The notes beneath the pieces were generated by a model that was given only the letters and a program-made list of their open reading frames with translations, was not told where the DNA came from and did no database searches. Made by a program: the position numbers and the translations under genes. From Candidatus Liptonbacteria bacterium RIFCSPLOWO2_01_FULL_53_13 (lineage in GTDB: Bacteria; Patescibacteriota; Minisyncoccia; UBA6257; 2-01-FULL-56-20), in the NCBI GenBank assembly GCA_001818895.1, contig MHLB01000055.1, forward strand, positions 6,065 to 20,290: DNA of 14,226 nt, read 5' to 3'. Positions 6,238-13,472 of this stretch are shown here, piece by piece (the stretch's first letter is position 1; the number at the start of each line of letters is the position of its first letter).

Positions 6238-8019
6238 ATGAACACAGGAATCAAAGATTGTCAGAATTGTCATCTGAAGTTCACGATAGAACCCGATGAC
6301 TTTGCGTTCTACGAAAAGGTAAAGGTCCCCCCGCCGACATTTTGCCCGCGTTGCCGCTCGATACGCCGGGGTCTGTGGCGCAATGAACGGCATCTCTACC
6401 ATCGGAAATGTGCGGCATTGGGGCACAGTGAGACGCTTATTTCCATGTATGCGCCCGATGACCCCGTCACCGTCTGCGACACGAAGTTCTGGTGGGGCGA
6501 TGCGTGGGACCCCATGAGCTATGGCCGCGACTATGATTTCTCGCGAAGCTTTTGGGAACAATTCAGTGAATTGCAGAAAGTTGTTCCCCGTCCGCCGCTT
6601 GTCAATAACAAGGCGGTTGACTCCGACTACTGCAACTTCTGCGACGGCAATAAGAATTGCTACCTTGTCGTAAACGGCAATCGCAACGAGGACTGCGCCT
6701 ACACTGCGCTCACGGTTGACAGCAAGAACGTCTTTGACGGCCTGTGGTGCGCAAAATCCGAGTTCGCGTACGAGTGCATTGACTGCGATTCCTGTTACCA
6801 TACGGCATACGCGGAGCGGTGCGAGGCGTGCGTGGAAAGCGCCTTTCTCTTTGACTGCCGCGGGCTGACCAACTGCCTTTTCTGCGTGGGGTTGCGCAAT
6901 GCTTCATATCACGCATTCAACAAGCCCGTCGCGCCGGAGGAGTACAAACGATTCCTTGCAGAGCTTGGTGGGAGTTATAAAAAGTACGTGGAGGCCATTG
7001 CAAAATTTGAAGAAATGAAGCTCCGCTTCCCGCGGCGCTCAAACCTGTTCACCGGCTCAAAAGGAGTGAGCGGCGAGAATATTCTCAATTCAAACGCAGT
7101 TAAGCATGGATTTGATATATTCAACTCGGAACACTGCGCCTACGTAGAAGAAGGGCTGAAAGGCAAGGACTGTTACGACACGGTATATTTTGACGGTGCC
7201 GAACTGTGTTATGAATCATCAAGCACCATCGGCTATAACTACCTCTTCACCCTCTTCTGCCGTGATTCAAAAGAATTGCAATACTGCGATAACTGCCACG
7301 CGTCATCGCATCTCTTCGGCTGCGTCGGACTGCGTAGCAAGCAATACTGTATTTTGAACAAACAATATTCTAAGGAAGAGTATGAAACGCTCGTGCCGAA
7401 GATCCGCGCGCACATGGATGAAATGCCGTATGTATCGCAAAGGGCGAATGGCAAAGAGCAAATTATATACAAGTACGGCGAGTTCTTTCCCGCCGAGCTT
7501 TCTCCCTTCGCCTATAACGAAACCGTGGCGCAGGAATTCTATCCGACAACGAAAGATTCGGCGGAACGGCAGGGATTTCGCTGGAACGCTCCCGATACGA
7601 AGAACTACGCCATCACCAAAGCCCCCGAAGCCCTGCCCGATTCCATTGGAACCGCCGATGACGCCTTACTGGGAGAAACGATCGGTTGTGCGCATCACGG
7701 TTCGTGCGCGCACGAGTGCACGGTTGCTTTCCGGCTTATTCCCCACGAACTGCAGTTCTATCGGCGCATGAATCTTCCTTTGCCGCGCCTCTGCCCGAAC
7801 TGCCGGTACTACGGACGGCTGGCGAAACGAAACCCTCTGCAATTTTCCCGCCGCGCATGCCAATGCGCGGGCTTGAAGTCGGAAAATGGCATATATGCGA
7901 ATACAGGAACGCATACGCATAAGGACTCACCCTGTCCGAACGAATTTGAAACCCCCTATTCACCCGACCGCCCCGAGATAGTATACTGCGAAGAGTGCTA
8001 CAAAGCCGAAGTGTTCTGA
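6238..8019 (+). CDS. Cys-rich zinc-ribbon/solenoid protein, paralogue 1
   Basis: A 593-residue protein with 37 Cys and no signal peptide or membrane helix. The N-terminal zinc ribbon has C8-x2-C11 and C36-x2-C39, with C58 following. A Cys/aromatic-rich repeat domain (about 130-236) ends in CVGLR...NK...EEY (216-236), and a second one (about 285-382) ends in the same motif (362-382), 146 residues later. The linker YGEFFPAELSPFAYNET comes next. The C-terminal ribbon has C490/C494 and C519/C522, then C541, a His-rich insert and C584-x2-C587 at the end. Distances 11-36-39-58 and 494-519-522-541 are identical (25, 3, 19), indicating that the two ends are duplicates. The second N-terminal Cys pair is degraded (only C58 and C80 remain). 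Proteins like this occur in CPR genomes as far as I recall, under uninformative names. The biochemical role is unknown; metal binding and a cytosolic location are inferred. Confidence 0.85.
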   Translation: MNTGIKDCQNCHLKFTIEPDDFAFYEKVKVPPPTFCPRCRSIRRGLWRNERHLYHRKCAALGHSETLISMYAPDDPVTVCDTKFWWGDAWDPMSYGRDYDFSRSFWEQFSELQKVVPRPPLVNNKAVDSDYCNFCDGNKNCYLVVNGNRNEDCAYTALTVDSKNVFDGLWCAKSEFAYECIDCDSCYHTAYAERCEACVESAFLFDCRGLTNCLFCVGLRNASYHAFNKPVAPEEYKRFLAELGGSYKKYVEAIAKFEEMKLRFPRRSNLFTGSKGVSGENILNSNAVKHGFDIFNSEHCAYVEEGLKGKDCYDTVYFDGAELCYESSSTIGYNYLFTLFCRDSKELQYCDNCHASSHLFGCVGLRSKQYCILNKQYSKEEYETLVPKIRAHMDEMPYVSQRANGKEQIIYKYGEFFPAELSPFAYNETVAQEFYPTTKDSAERQGFRWNAPDTKNYAITKAPEALPDSIGTADDALLGETIGCAHHGSCAHECTVAFRLIPHELQFYRRMNLPLPRLCPNCRYYGRLAKRNPLQFSRRACQCAGLKSENGIYANTGTHTHKDSPCPNEFETPYSPDRPEIVYCEECYKAEVF

Positions 8020-8056
8020 TGACATTCCAACATTCTTGAGAATGTCGGAATGTCAT
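8019..8056. repeat. Hairpin between paralogues 1 and 2
   Basis: The left arm 8019-8035 and right arm 8040-8056 are complementary over 17 positions with one A/C mismatch, around the loop TTGA. The stem begins in the stop codon of paralogue 1 and ends 6 nt before the ATG of paralogue 2. Its sequence (GACATTCC, AACATTC) is unlike the other palindromes here. It could act as a terminator-like or mRNA-stabilising hairpin, or limit access to the next start codon. Confidence 0.75.
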
Positions 8057-8062
8057 AACACC

Positions 8063-9844
8063 ATGAATTCAGAAACGAAGAATTGTCAAAATTGTAAACA
8101 GGTGTTCACCATAGAACCGGACGATTTTGCGTTTTATGAAAAGGTGAAGGTCCCTCCGCCGACGTTTTGTCGTGAGTGTCGCCTGCAGAGGAGAATGGCG
8201 TACAGGAACGAGAGAGCGCTCTATAAGCGCGTGTGCGATGCGCCGGGGCATACGGAGGAAATGATATCGGTGTTTTCTCCCGATAAACCCGATCGTATTT
8301 ACGACCACAAAGCGTGGTGGAGCGACGCGTGGGACCCGATGGTATACGGCAAGAAAGCGGATTTTTCAAAACCGCTATTCACGCAGATACGGGAGCTGTG
8401 GCGCGAGGTGCCGGACATTGCGATTCTGAACATCAATCCGGTAAATAGCGATTATTGCAGCATCACCGAAGACAACAAGAATTGTTATCTCGTCATCGGA
8501 GGCGACTATAACGAGGATTGCCTTTATTCCGCGTTTGTGTTCAACAGCAAAGATTGCATGGATACCTACTGGGTATTAAAGAGCGAATTGAATTATGAAA
8601 CGGTTGATTCCACGGGATGCTCGCGCCTTCGGTGGAGCAGATATTGCGAAGGGTGTTACGAGAGCGCGTTTCTTTTCAACTGCAAAAATTGCCACGACTG
8701 TTTCGGGTGCGTGAATCTCGTAAACGGCGCATACCAGATTTTCAACGTCAAGTATTCCAAAGAAGCATATCTTGAAAAACTCAAAGAATTCAACTTGAGC
8801 GATTATGATGCGATTGAAGAGCTCAAAAAGAAATTCAAACTTCACTCGCTGAAATATCCGCGCCGGTTCACCAAGGCGATCCAGAGCGTGAATTCCATCG
8901 GCGACAATCTTGAGGAAACGAAGAACTGCCGTTTTTGTTTTGAAGTCGGCGGAGGCGCGGAAGATTCGGCGTACATCTGGCTGGCATACTCCAACGTGAA
9001 GAACTGTTACGACTGCGACCATTTCGGACGGAAATCGGAAAATTCCTGCGAAGCATCCACTATTTATCCGGGGAGCAGGGTGTTCTTTTCAAAATTCATT
9101 TTTTCCTCCCATGACGTTTACTATTCGTACAACTGCCATAATTCCTCTTATCTTTTCGGATGTATCGGGTTGCGCAGCAAGCAATACTGCGTTTTGAACA
9201 AGCAGTATACGAAAGAAGAATACGAAGCGTTAGTGCCGAAGCTCATAGCGCATATGAATACGATGCCTTATGCCGACCAAGGAGGGAGAATACATGGATT
9301 CGGCGAGTTTTTCCCTGCCGAGCTTTCTCCTTTCGCCTATAACGAAACGATTGCGCAGGAGTATTTCCCGCTTACGAAAGAACAGGCGCTTGCGCAAGGA
9401 TACCGGTGGAAAGATGCGGAAGAAAAAAACTATAAAGTTACCTTGCGATCGGAAGACGTTCCAAAAACCATATCCGGGGTGACCGACGGAATTTTGGAGC
9501 AGATCATAGGTTGCGCGCATAATGGGACGTGTACCGAGCAATGCACCGCCGCGTTTAAAATCGTCCCGCAAGAACTCGCATTTTACAGGAGGATGAACAT
9601 TCCGTTGCCCAGGTTTTGTTCCAATTGCCGGCACTATGCGCGCGCGGCACAGCGCAACCCGCTCAAACTTTGGCACCGCGCGTGCCAGTGCGCGGGGGAT
9701 AAGTCCGCGAACGGAGCGTATGCGAATACCGCGCCGCACCCTCACGGAGCCGGTCCCTGCAAAACCGATTTTCAAACCCCCTACGCGCCGGAAAAACCCG
9801 AAATTGTATACTGTGAACAATGTTATCAAGCGGAAGTGGCATAA
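8063..9844 (+). CDS. Cys-rich zinc-ribbon/solenoid protein, paralogue 2
   Basis: A 593-residue paralogue with the same layout: N-terminal ribbon (C8, C11, C36, C39), two repeat domains each closed by a CVNL/CIGLR...EAY/EEY motif, the linker FGEFFPAELSPFAYNET, and a C-terminal ribbon with CTEQC...CSNC and the tail RPEIVYCEQCY-like end (KPEIVYCEQCY). The start at 8063 is chosen because it gives MNSETKNCQNC, which aligns with the other paralogues. The frame is open 9 codons further, to 8036, but that extension lies in the hairpin. The N-terminal second Cys pair is lost (C58-DAP, then IYDHKAWW). The first 36 bases match paralogues 4 and 5 exactly. It lies 43 nt after paralogue 1 and is probably co-transcribed. 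Function unknown. Confidence 0.85.
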   Translation: MNSETKNCQNCKQVFTIEPDDFAFYEKVKVPPPTFCRECRLQRRMAYRNERALYKRVCDAPGHTEEMISVFSPDKPDRIYDHKAWWSDAWDPMVYGKKADFSKPLFTQIRELWREVPDIAILNINPVNSDYCSITEDNKNCYLVIGGDYNEDCLYSAFVFNSKDCMDTYWVLKSELNYETVDSTGCSRLRWSRYCEGCYESAFLFNCKNCHDCFGCVNLVNGAYQIFNVKYSKEAYLEKLKEFNLSDYDAIEELKKKFKLHSLKYPRRFTKAIQSVNSIGDNLEETKNCRFCFEVGGGAEDSAYIWLAYSNVKNCYDCDHFGRKSENSCEASTIYPGSRVFFSKFIFSSHDVYYSYNCHNSSYLFGCIGLRSKQYCVLNKQYTKEEYEALVPKLIAHMNTMPYADQGGRIHGFGEFFPAELSPFAYNETIAQEYFPLTKEQALAQGYRWKDAEEKNYKVTLRSEDVPKTISGVTDGILEQIIGCAHNGTCTEQCTAAFKIVPQELAFYRRMNIPLPRFCSNCRHYARAAQRNPLKLWHRACQCAGDKSANGAYANTAPHPHGAGPCKTDFQTPYAPEKPEIVYCEQCYQAEVA

Positions 9845-9845
9845 G

Positions 9846-9877
9846 AGTAATCGCGAACAATGCGAATATAGCAAATA
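9846..9877 (-). repeat. 32-nt dispersed repeat, inverted copy of 2143-2174
   Basis: Bases 9846-9877, beginning AGTAATCGCGAACAATGCGA, are an exact 32-of-32 reverse complement of 2143-2174, the right arm of the inverted repeat beyond the regulator gene. The resemblance continues less exactly afterwards (ACGCAAATAAA against ATCGCGAATT). Here only one arm is present, immediately after the stop of paralogue 2. Confidence 0.85.
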
Positions 9878-9893
9878 ACGCAAATAAAATATC

Positions 9894-9913
9894 ATTCCCG
9901 CGAAGGCGGGAAT
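9894..9913. repeat. ATTCCCGC-GAAG-GCGGGAAT hairpin before paralogue 3
   Basis: Perfect 8-bp arms (9894-9901, 9906-9913) surround a four-base loop. The element ends 6 nt before the ATG at 9920, and the flanks TC and CCAG match the copies at 6093 and 11709. It is a dRS3-like/REP-like dispersed repeat placed in the leader of paralogue 3. Confidence 0.8.
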
Positions 9914-9919
9914 CCAGCA

Positions 9920-11704
9920 ATGAACGCCGAAACAAAGAATTGTCAGAATTGTAAAAGCCCGTTCACGATTGAGCCGGAGGACTTTAATTTCTACGAAAAA
10001 GTAAAGGTGCCTCCGCCGACGTTTTGCCCGGAGTGCCGGTTGATTCGCCGTATGGTCTATCGCAATGAACGGGCGCTTTACAAGCGGAAGTGCGACCTGT
10101 GCGGGCAGGAGCGGATTCTTTTCTTATCGCAAGGGACAAAGTTTCCCGTGTATTGCCGGGAATGTTGGTGGGGAGATACGTGGGATGCGAAAAACTATGG
10201 TCGTGACTATGATTTCTCCCGGCCGTTTTTTGAGCAGTTTCAAGATTTATTTAACACAGTGCCGCGCCCGGGGACGGTAAAACAGGGGAACAGCATTGAC
10301 AGCGAATATACGAATCGGGTAACGGACATGAGAGGATGTTATCTCATTTTCGGCACCACAATAGCCGAATATTGCCGTTATGGCGTATGGCTCAATGAAT
10401 CAAAGGAATGTATGGATTGTTATTCTGCGCAAAAATCCGAGCGATGCTACGAATGTATAGATTGTTTCCAGTGCTACAATATCCGGTATGCGCAGGAGTC
10501 CATCGCGTGCCGCGATTCGGCGTTTCTCTATAACTGCAGAGATTGCCAGAGTTGTTTCGGATGCGTCAATCTCCGCGGCAAGAGCTATTGCATATTCAAT
10601 TTGCAATATTCCAAAGAAGAATATCAAAAGAAGGTGGCGCAGTATCAACTCGGCAGTTCCATGATGGTGGAGGGGGTTCGGAATAAGTTCAATGAACTCA
10701 AGAAAAAGTGCATCGTGCCCGCGTTGGTGACGCATCACAGTTCAAACGTGAGCGGGAATTGGATTGAACGGTCAAAAAATATATTCCGCTCGTTCAATTG
10801 TTTGGAAATTGAAGACGCGCGCTATTGCTACAATCTTATTTACGGGAAAGATGTTATGGATTTCGGCCCATGGAGCAATCACTCCGAACGTATCTACGAA
10901 GCAATTAATGTAGGAATGCAGTGTGCCGACATGAAGTTCGCGCACGAATGCTGGTCGCAGGTGATACAAGGAGAATATGTGATGAATTGCCACAACGCAC
11001 AGAATCTTTTTGGCTGTGTCGGCTTGCGTGGCGCCCGATACTGCATCCTGAACAAAGAATATTCCAAAGAAGAGTACGAAACGCTCGTACGGAAAATCCG
11101 TGAGCATATGGACGAAATGCCCTACCGCGACCGGAAAGGAAGAACGTACAAGTACGGCGAGTTCTTTCCGGTGGAATTAAGCCCTCACGCATATAACGAA
11201 ACGCTTGCGCAGGAGTTCTTCCCGATAACCAAAGAAGAGGCGATGGAGAAAGGATATCCGTGGAAGGACCCGGAAGCGAAAATGCACAGCGTCACGCTTA
11301 GAGGGGACGACGTTCCCGATAATATTGACGGAGTGGAAGACGGGGTTCTCAACGAAACCATCGGCTGTACGCACAAGGGAGCATGCACGCATCAGTGCAC
11401 CGTAGCTTTCCGTATTATTCCGGATGAGCTTCAATTTTACCGTAATTTTAAAATTCCGCTCCCGCGCTTCTGCCCGAACTGCCGGCATTACGAACGGTTG
11501 AAACAACGAAACCCCCTCAAGCTCTGGCACCGCTCGTGCCACTGCGCGGGCGAAAAATCCGAAAACGGTGTTTACTCAAACACCGGCGCCCATCCCTCGC
11601 ACGCAAAAGGGGAGCCCTGTCCCAACGAATTTGAGACCAGCTATGCGCCAGAGAGACCGGAGATCGTGTATTGCGAAAGTTGCTATCAGAATGAAGTCGC
11701 ATGA
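9920..11704 (+). CDS. Cys-rich zinc-ribbon/solenoid protein, paralogue 3
   Basis: A 594-residue paralogue and the only complete or partial one here with an intact eight-Cys N-terminal module: C8, C11, C36, C39, C58, C61, C79 and C82 (CQNC, CPEC, CDLC, YCREC), followed by WWGDTWDAKNYGRDYDF. Two repeat domains follow, each closed by a CVNLR/CVGLR...SYC/RYC...SKEEY motif, then YGEFFPVELSPHAYNET. The C-terminal ribbon (CTHQC...CPNC) is followed by a His-containing insert and YCESCY. The basic FPRR-type stretch between the repeat domains in paralogues 1, 2 and 4 is not kept. The Cys spacing suggests two tetra-Cys zinc sites. The ATG at 9920 lies 6 nt beyond a hairpin repeat and has no Shine-Dalgarno sequence. 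A TAAAAT at 9885-9890 could be a -10 box but lacks a clear -35. Role unknown. Confidence 0.85.
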   Translation: MNAETKNCQNCKSPFTIEPEDFNFYEKVKVPPPTFCPECRLIRRMVYRNERALYKRKCDLCGQERILFLSQGTKFPVYCRECWWGDTWDAKNYGRDYDFSRPFFEQFQDLFNTVPRPGTVKQGNSIDSEYTNRVTDMRGCYLIFGTTIAEYCRYGVWLNESKECMDCYSAQKSERCYECIDCFQCYNIRYAQESIACRDSAFLYNCRDCQSCFGCVNLRGKSYCIFNLQYSKEEYQKKVAQYQLGSSMMVEGVRNKFNELKKKCIVPALVTHHSSNVSGNWIERSKNIFRSFNCLEIEDARYCYNLIYGKDVMDFGPWSNHSERIYEAINVGMQCADMKFAHECWSQVIQGEYVMNCHNAQNLFGCVGLRGARYCILNKEYSKEEYETLVRKIREHMDEMPYRDRKGRTYKYGEFFPVELSPHAYNETLAQEFFPITKEEAMEKGYPWKDPEAKMHSVTLRGDDVPDNIDGVEDGVLNETIGCTHKGACTHQCTVAFRIIPDELQFYRNFKIPLPRFCPNCRHYERLKQRNPLKLWHRSCHCAGEKSENGVYSNTGAHPSHAKGEPCPNEFETSYAPERPEIVYCESCYQNEVA

Positions 11705-11708
11705 TGTC

Positions 11709-11728
11709 ATTCCCGCGGAGGCGGGAAT
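11709..11728. repeat. ATTCCCGC-GGAG-GCGGGAAT hairpin before paralogue 4
   Basis: Perfect 8-bp arms (11709-11716, 11721-11728) surround the loop GGAG. The element begins 4 nt after the stop of paralogue 3 and ends 6 nt before the ATG at 11735. Distance to the ATG and flanking CCAG equal those of the copy at 9894. It fills most of this 30-nt gap. Confidence 0.8.
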
Positions 11729-11734
11729 CCAGAA

Positions 11735-13426
11735 ATGAATTCAGAAACGAAGAATTGTCAAAATTGTAAATCCGAGTTCACCATAGAACCCGACGATTTT
11801 GCGTTCTACGAGATGATGAAAGTTCCGCCGCCGACGTGGTGCCCGAGATGCAGATTGATCCGGCGCATGGCATGGCGCGGATACCAGAAACTTCATAAGC
11901 GCAAATGCGATTCTACCGGGGAACAGGTCATTTCGGTGATTCATCCCAACGCCCCGTACCGCGTGTACCGGCAGGATTTTTGGTGGTCCGACAAATGGGA
12001 TCCGAAGAGTTACGGCAAGGATTATGACTTTTCCAAATCATTTTTTGTCCAGTTCGAAGAACTTTTAAAACAAGTTCCCTTGCCTGCGCTTTTCACGGAG
12101 TACACCACGATGGTGGACAGCGACTACTGCAATGCGGCGGCGACGCTTAGGAATTGCTACCTTTGCTTCAATGCGGACACGAGCGAAAACTGCGCGTATC
12201 TCAACACGATTGAAGGCATGAAGGAATGCTTTGATGTGTCATTCGCAAATTTCAATGAGCTTTGTTATCAATCAGTCAATATCAATAAATGCTATAAGAC
12301 GTTTTATTCGGTTGACTGCGAAGAATGCCAGGACGTGTATTTTTCCCGTGATTGCATCGGATGTACGAATTGCGTCGGGTGCGTAGGATTGCGCAAAAAA
12401 AGTTACCATATTTTAAACCAGCCGTATACGAAAGAAGAATATGAAAAAGTGCTTGCGCAATATGATTTTGGCTCACGAAAATCAGTTACGGACTTTCGCA
12501 TAAAGGCGGATGCGTTTGCATTGAAATTCCCGCGCAAGGCATTTCGGGGAAGGAAGAATGAACGTTCGTCCGGCGACTGCCTGTGGAACTGCAAAAACGT
12601 TAGGGATTCATATATGGTGACCAACGGCGAAAACGTCCGCTACAGCCAACTCCTAAAAGCGGGTCCCGTAGCAAATGCGTACGATTACACCACATTTGCG
12701 ATGAATGCGGAGCAAATTTATGAGTGTTGCTGGGTGGGCATCCAGGTGAATAACATCAAATTTGGATTCTGGGACTATAAATCCCACGACCTTGAATATA
12801 GCTTCGGGTGCCACGGTTCGGGAAATCTTTTCGGGTGCATTGGTGTTCGCGGCGCGGAGTATTGTATTCTCAATAAACAATATTCCAAGGAAGAATACGT
12901 TGACCTTGTCACGCGGATCAAAAAACAGATGGCAGAAGTGCCGTATCAGGATAAGAAAGGGAGGGAATATCGCTACGGGGAATATTTCCCCAGCGAGCTT
13001 TCTCCATGGGCGTATAACGAAACCAATGTTATGGACTGGTTTCCGATCTCAAAAGCCGAAGCGCTTGCACAGGGTTTTCTCTGGCGTAATCCCGACGTGC
13101 GCGAGTATCTACCCGCAACGGCAGGGCTCCCCGACCACATTCGGGACGCGGAAGACGGCATTCTAAAAGAAATATTTCAATGCACTGCTTGCGGAAAAAA
13201 TTACAGAGTAATCTCAATGGAGTTGGATTTTTACCGCCATTTTCAGATTCCCATTCCCGCAAAGTGTTCGTTCTGCAGGGACAACGAAAGAAGAGTACAG
13301 CTTAACCCAATCGCATTCTACGACCGCATCTGTGCCAAATGCAGTGAGGCAATTAAAACCACATACGCCCCCGACCGCCCGGAAATCGTGTATTGCGAGC
13401 AATGTTACCAAGCGGAAGTGGCATGA
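11735..13426 (+). CDS. Cys-rich zinc-ribbon/solenoid protein, paralogue 4
   Basis: A 563-residue paralogue, shorter because its C-terminal module lacks the insert found in paralogues 1-3. That module is complete: C483, C486, C511, C514, C533, C536, C554 and C557 (CTAC, CSFC, CAKC, YCEQC). Its spacing 3-25-3-19-3-18-3 is the same as the N-terminal module of paralogue 3. In its own N-terminal module the second Cys pair has decayed (C58-DST, then VYRQDFWWSDKWD). Two repeat domains end in CVGLR...TKEEY and CIGVR...SKEEY, with YGEYFPSELSPWAYNET after them. The first 113 bases are almost identical to those of paralogue 5. The gap to paralogue 3 is only 30 nt, so the two are probably co-transcribed. 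Function unknown; cytosolic zinc binding is inferred. Confidence 0.85.
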   Translation: MNSETKNCQNCKSEFTIEPDDFAFYEMMKVPPPTWCPRCRLIRRMAWRGYQKLHKRKCDSTGEQVISVIHPNAPYRVYRQDFWWSDKWDPKSYGKDYDFSKSFFVQFEELLKQVPLPALFTEYTTMVDSDYCNAAATLRNCYLCFNADTSENCAYLNTIEGMKECFDVSFANFNELCYQSVNINKCYKTFYSVDCEECQDVYFSRDCIGCTNCVGCVGLRKKSYHILNQPYTKEEYEKVLAQYDFGSRKSVTDFRIKADAFALKFPRKAFRGRKNERSSGDCLWNCKNVRDSYMVTNGENVRYSQLLKAGPVANAYDYTTFAMNAEQIYECCWVGIQVNNIKFGFWDYKSHDLEYSFGCHGSGNLFGCIGVRGAEYCILNKQYSKEEYVDLVTRIKKQMAEVPYQDKKGREYRYGEYFPSELSPWAYNETNVMDWFPISKAEALAQGFLWRNPDVREYLPATAGLPDHIRDAEDGILKEIFQCTACGKNYRVISMELDFYRHFQIPIPAKCSFCRDNERRVQLNPIAFYDRICAKCSEAIKTTYAPDRPEIVYCEQCYQAEVA

Positions 13427-13439
13427 AGACGACAGCAAA

Positions 13440-13461
13440 GTGGTATGATGCATCATACCAC
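13440..13461. repeat. Perfect 22-bp palindrome before paralogue 5
   Basis: Bases 13440-13461 are a perfect palindrome with arms GTGGTATGATG and its complement, ending 11 nt before the ATG at 13473. The core TATGATG/CATCATA is shared with the palindrome at 6173-6202. It includes TGGTATGAT (13441-13449), a good extended -10 element, which would place a transcript start near 13456. No -35 box is evident. Confidence 0.75.
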
Positions 13462-13472
13462 CCGCCCCTTTC

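Noticed and set aside
6121..6801. Antisense open frame of 226 codons opposite paralogue 1, and similar long antisense frames opposite other genes
   Set aside because: These mirror the codon bias of the sense genes; their translations look random and they cross obvious repeats and well-conserved sense motifs.
8036..8062. Upstream start for paralogue 2 giving nine extra residues
   Set aside because: It lies in the hairpin loop and arm; the other paralogues all begin at the position matching ATG 8063 (MN-x-ETKNCQNC type).
5892..11728. Assignment to Neisseria because of dRS3-like repeats
   Set aside because: The ATTCCC-N8-GGGAAT pattern is widespread, and the gene content does not resemble Neisseria.
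5870..13461. CRISPR array
   Set aside because: Repeats are of different families, irregularly spaced and separated by whole genes; there are no spacer-like units and no cas genes.
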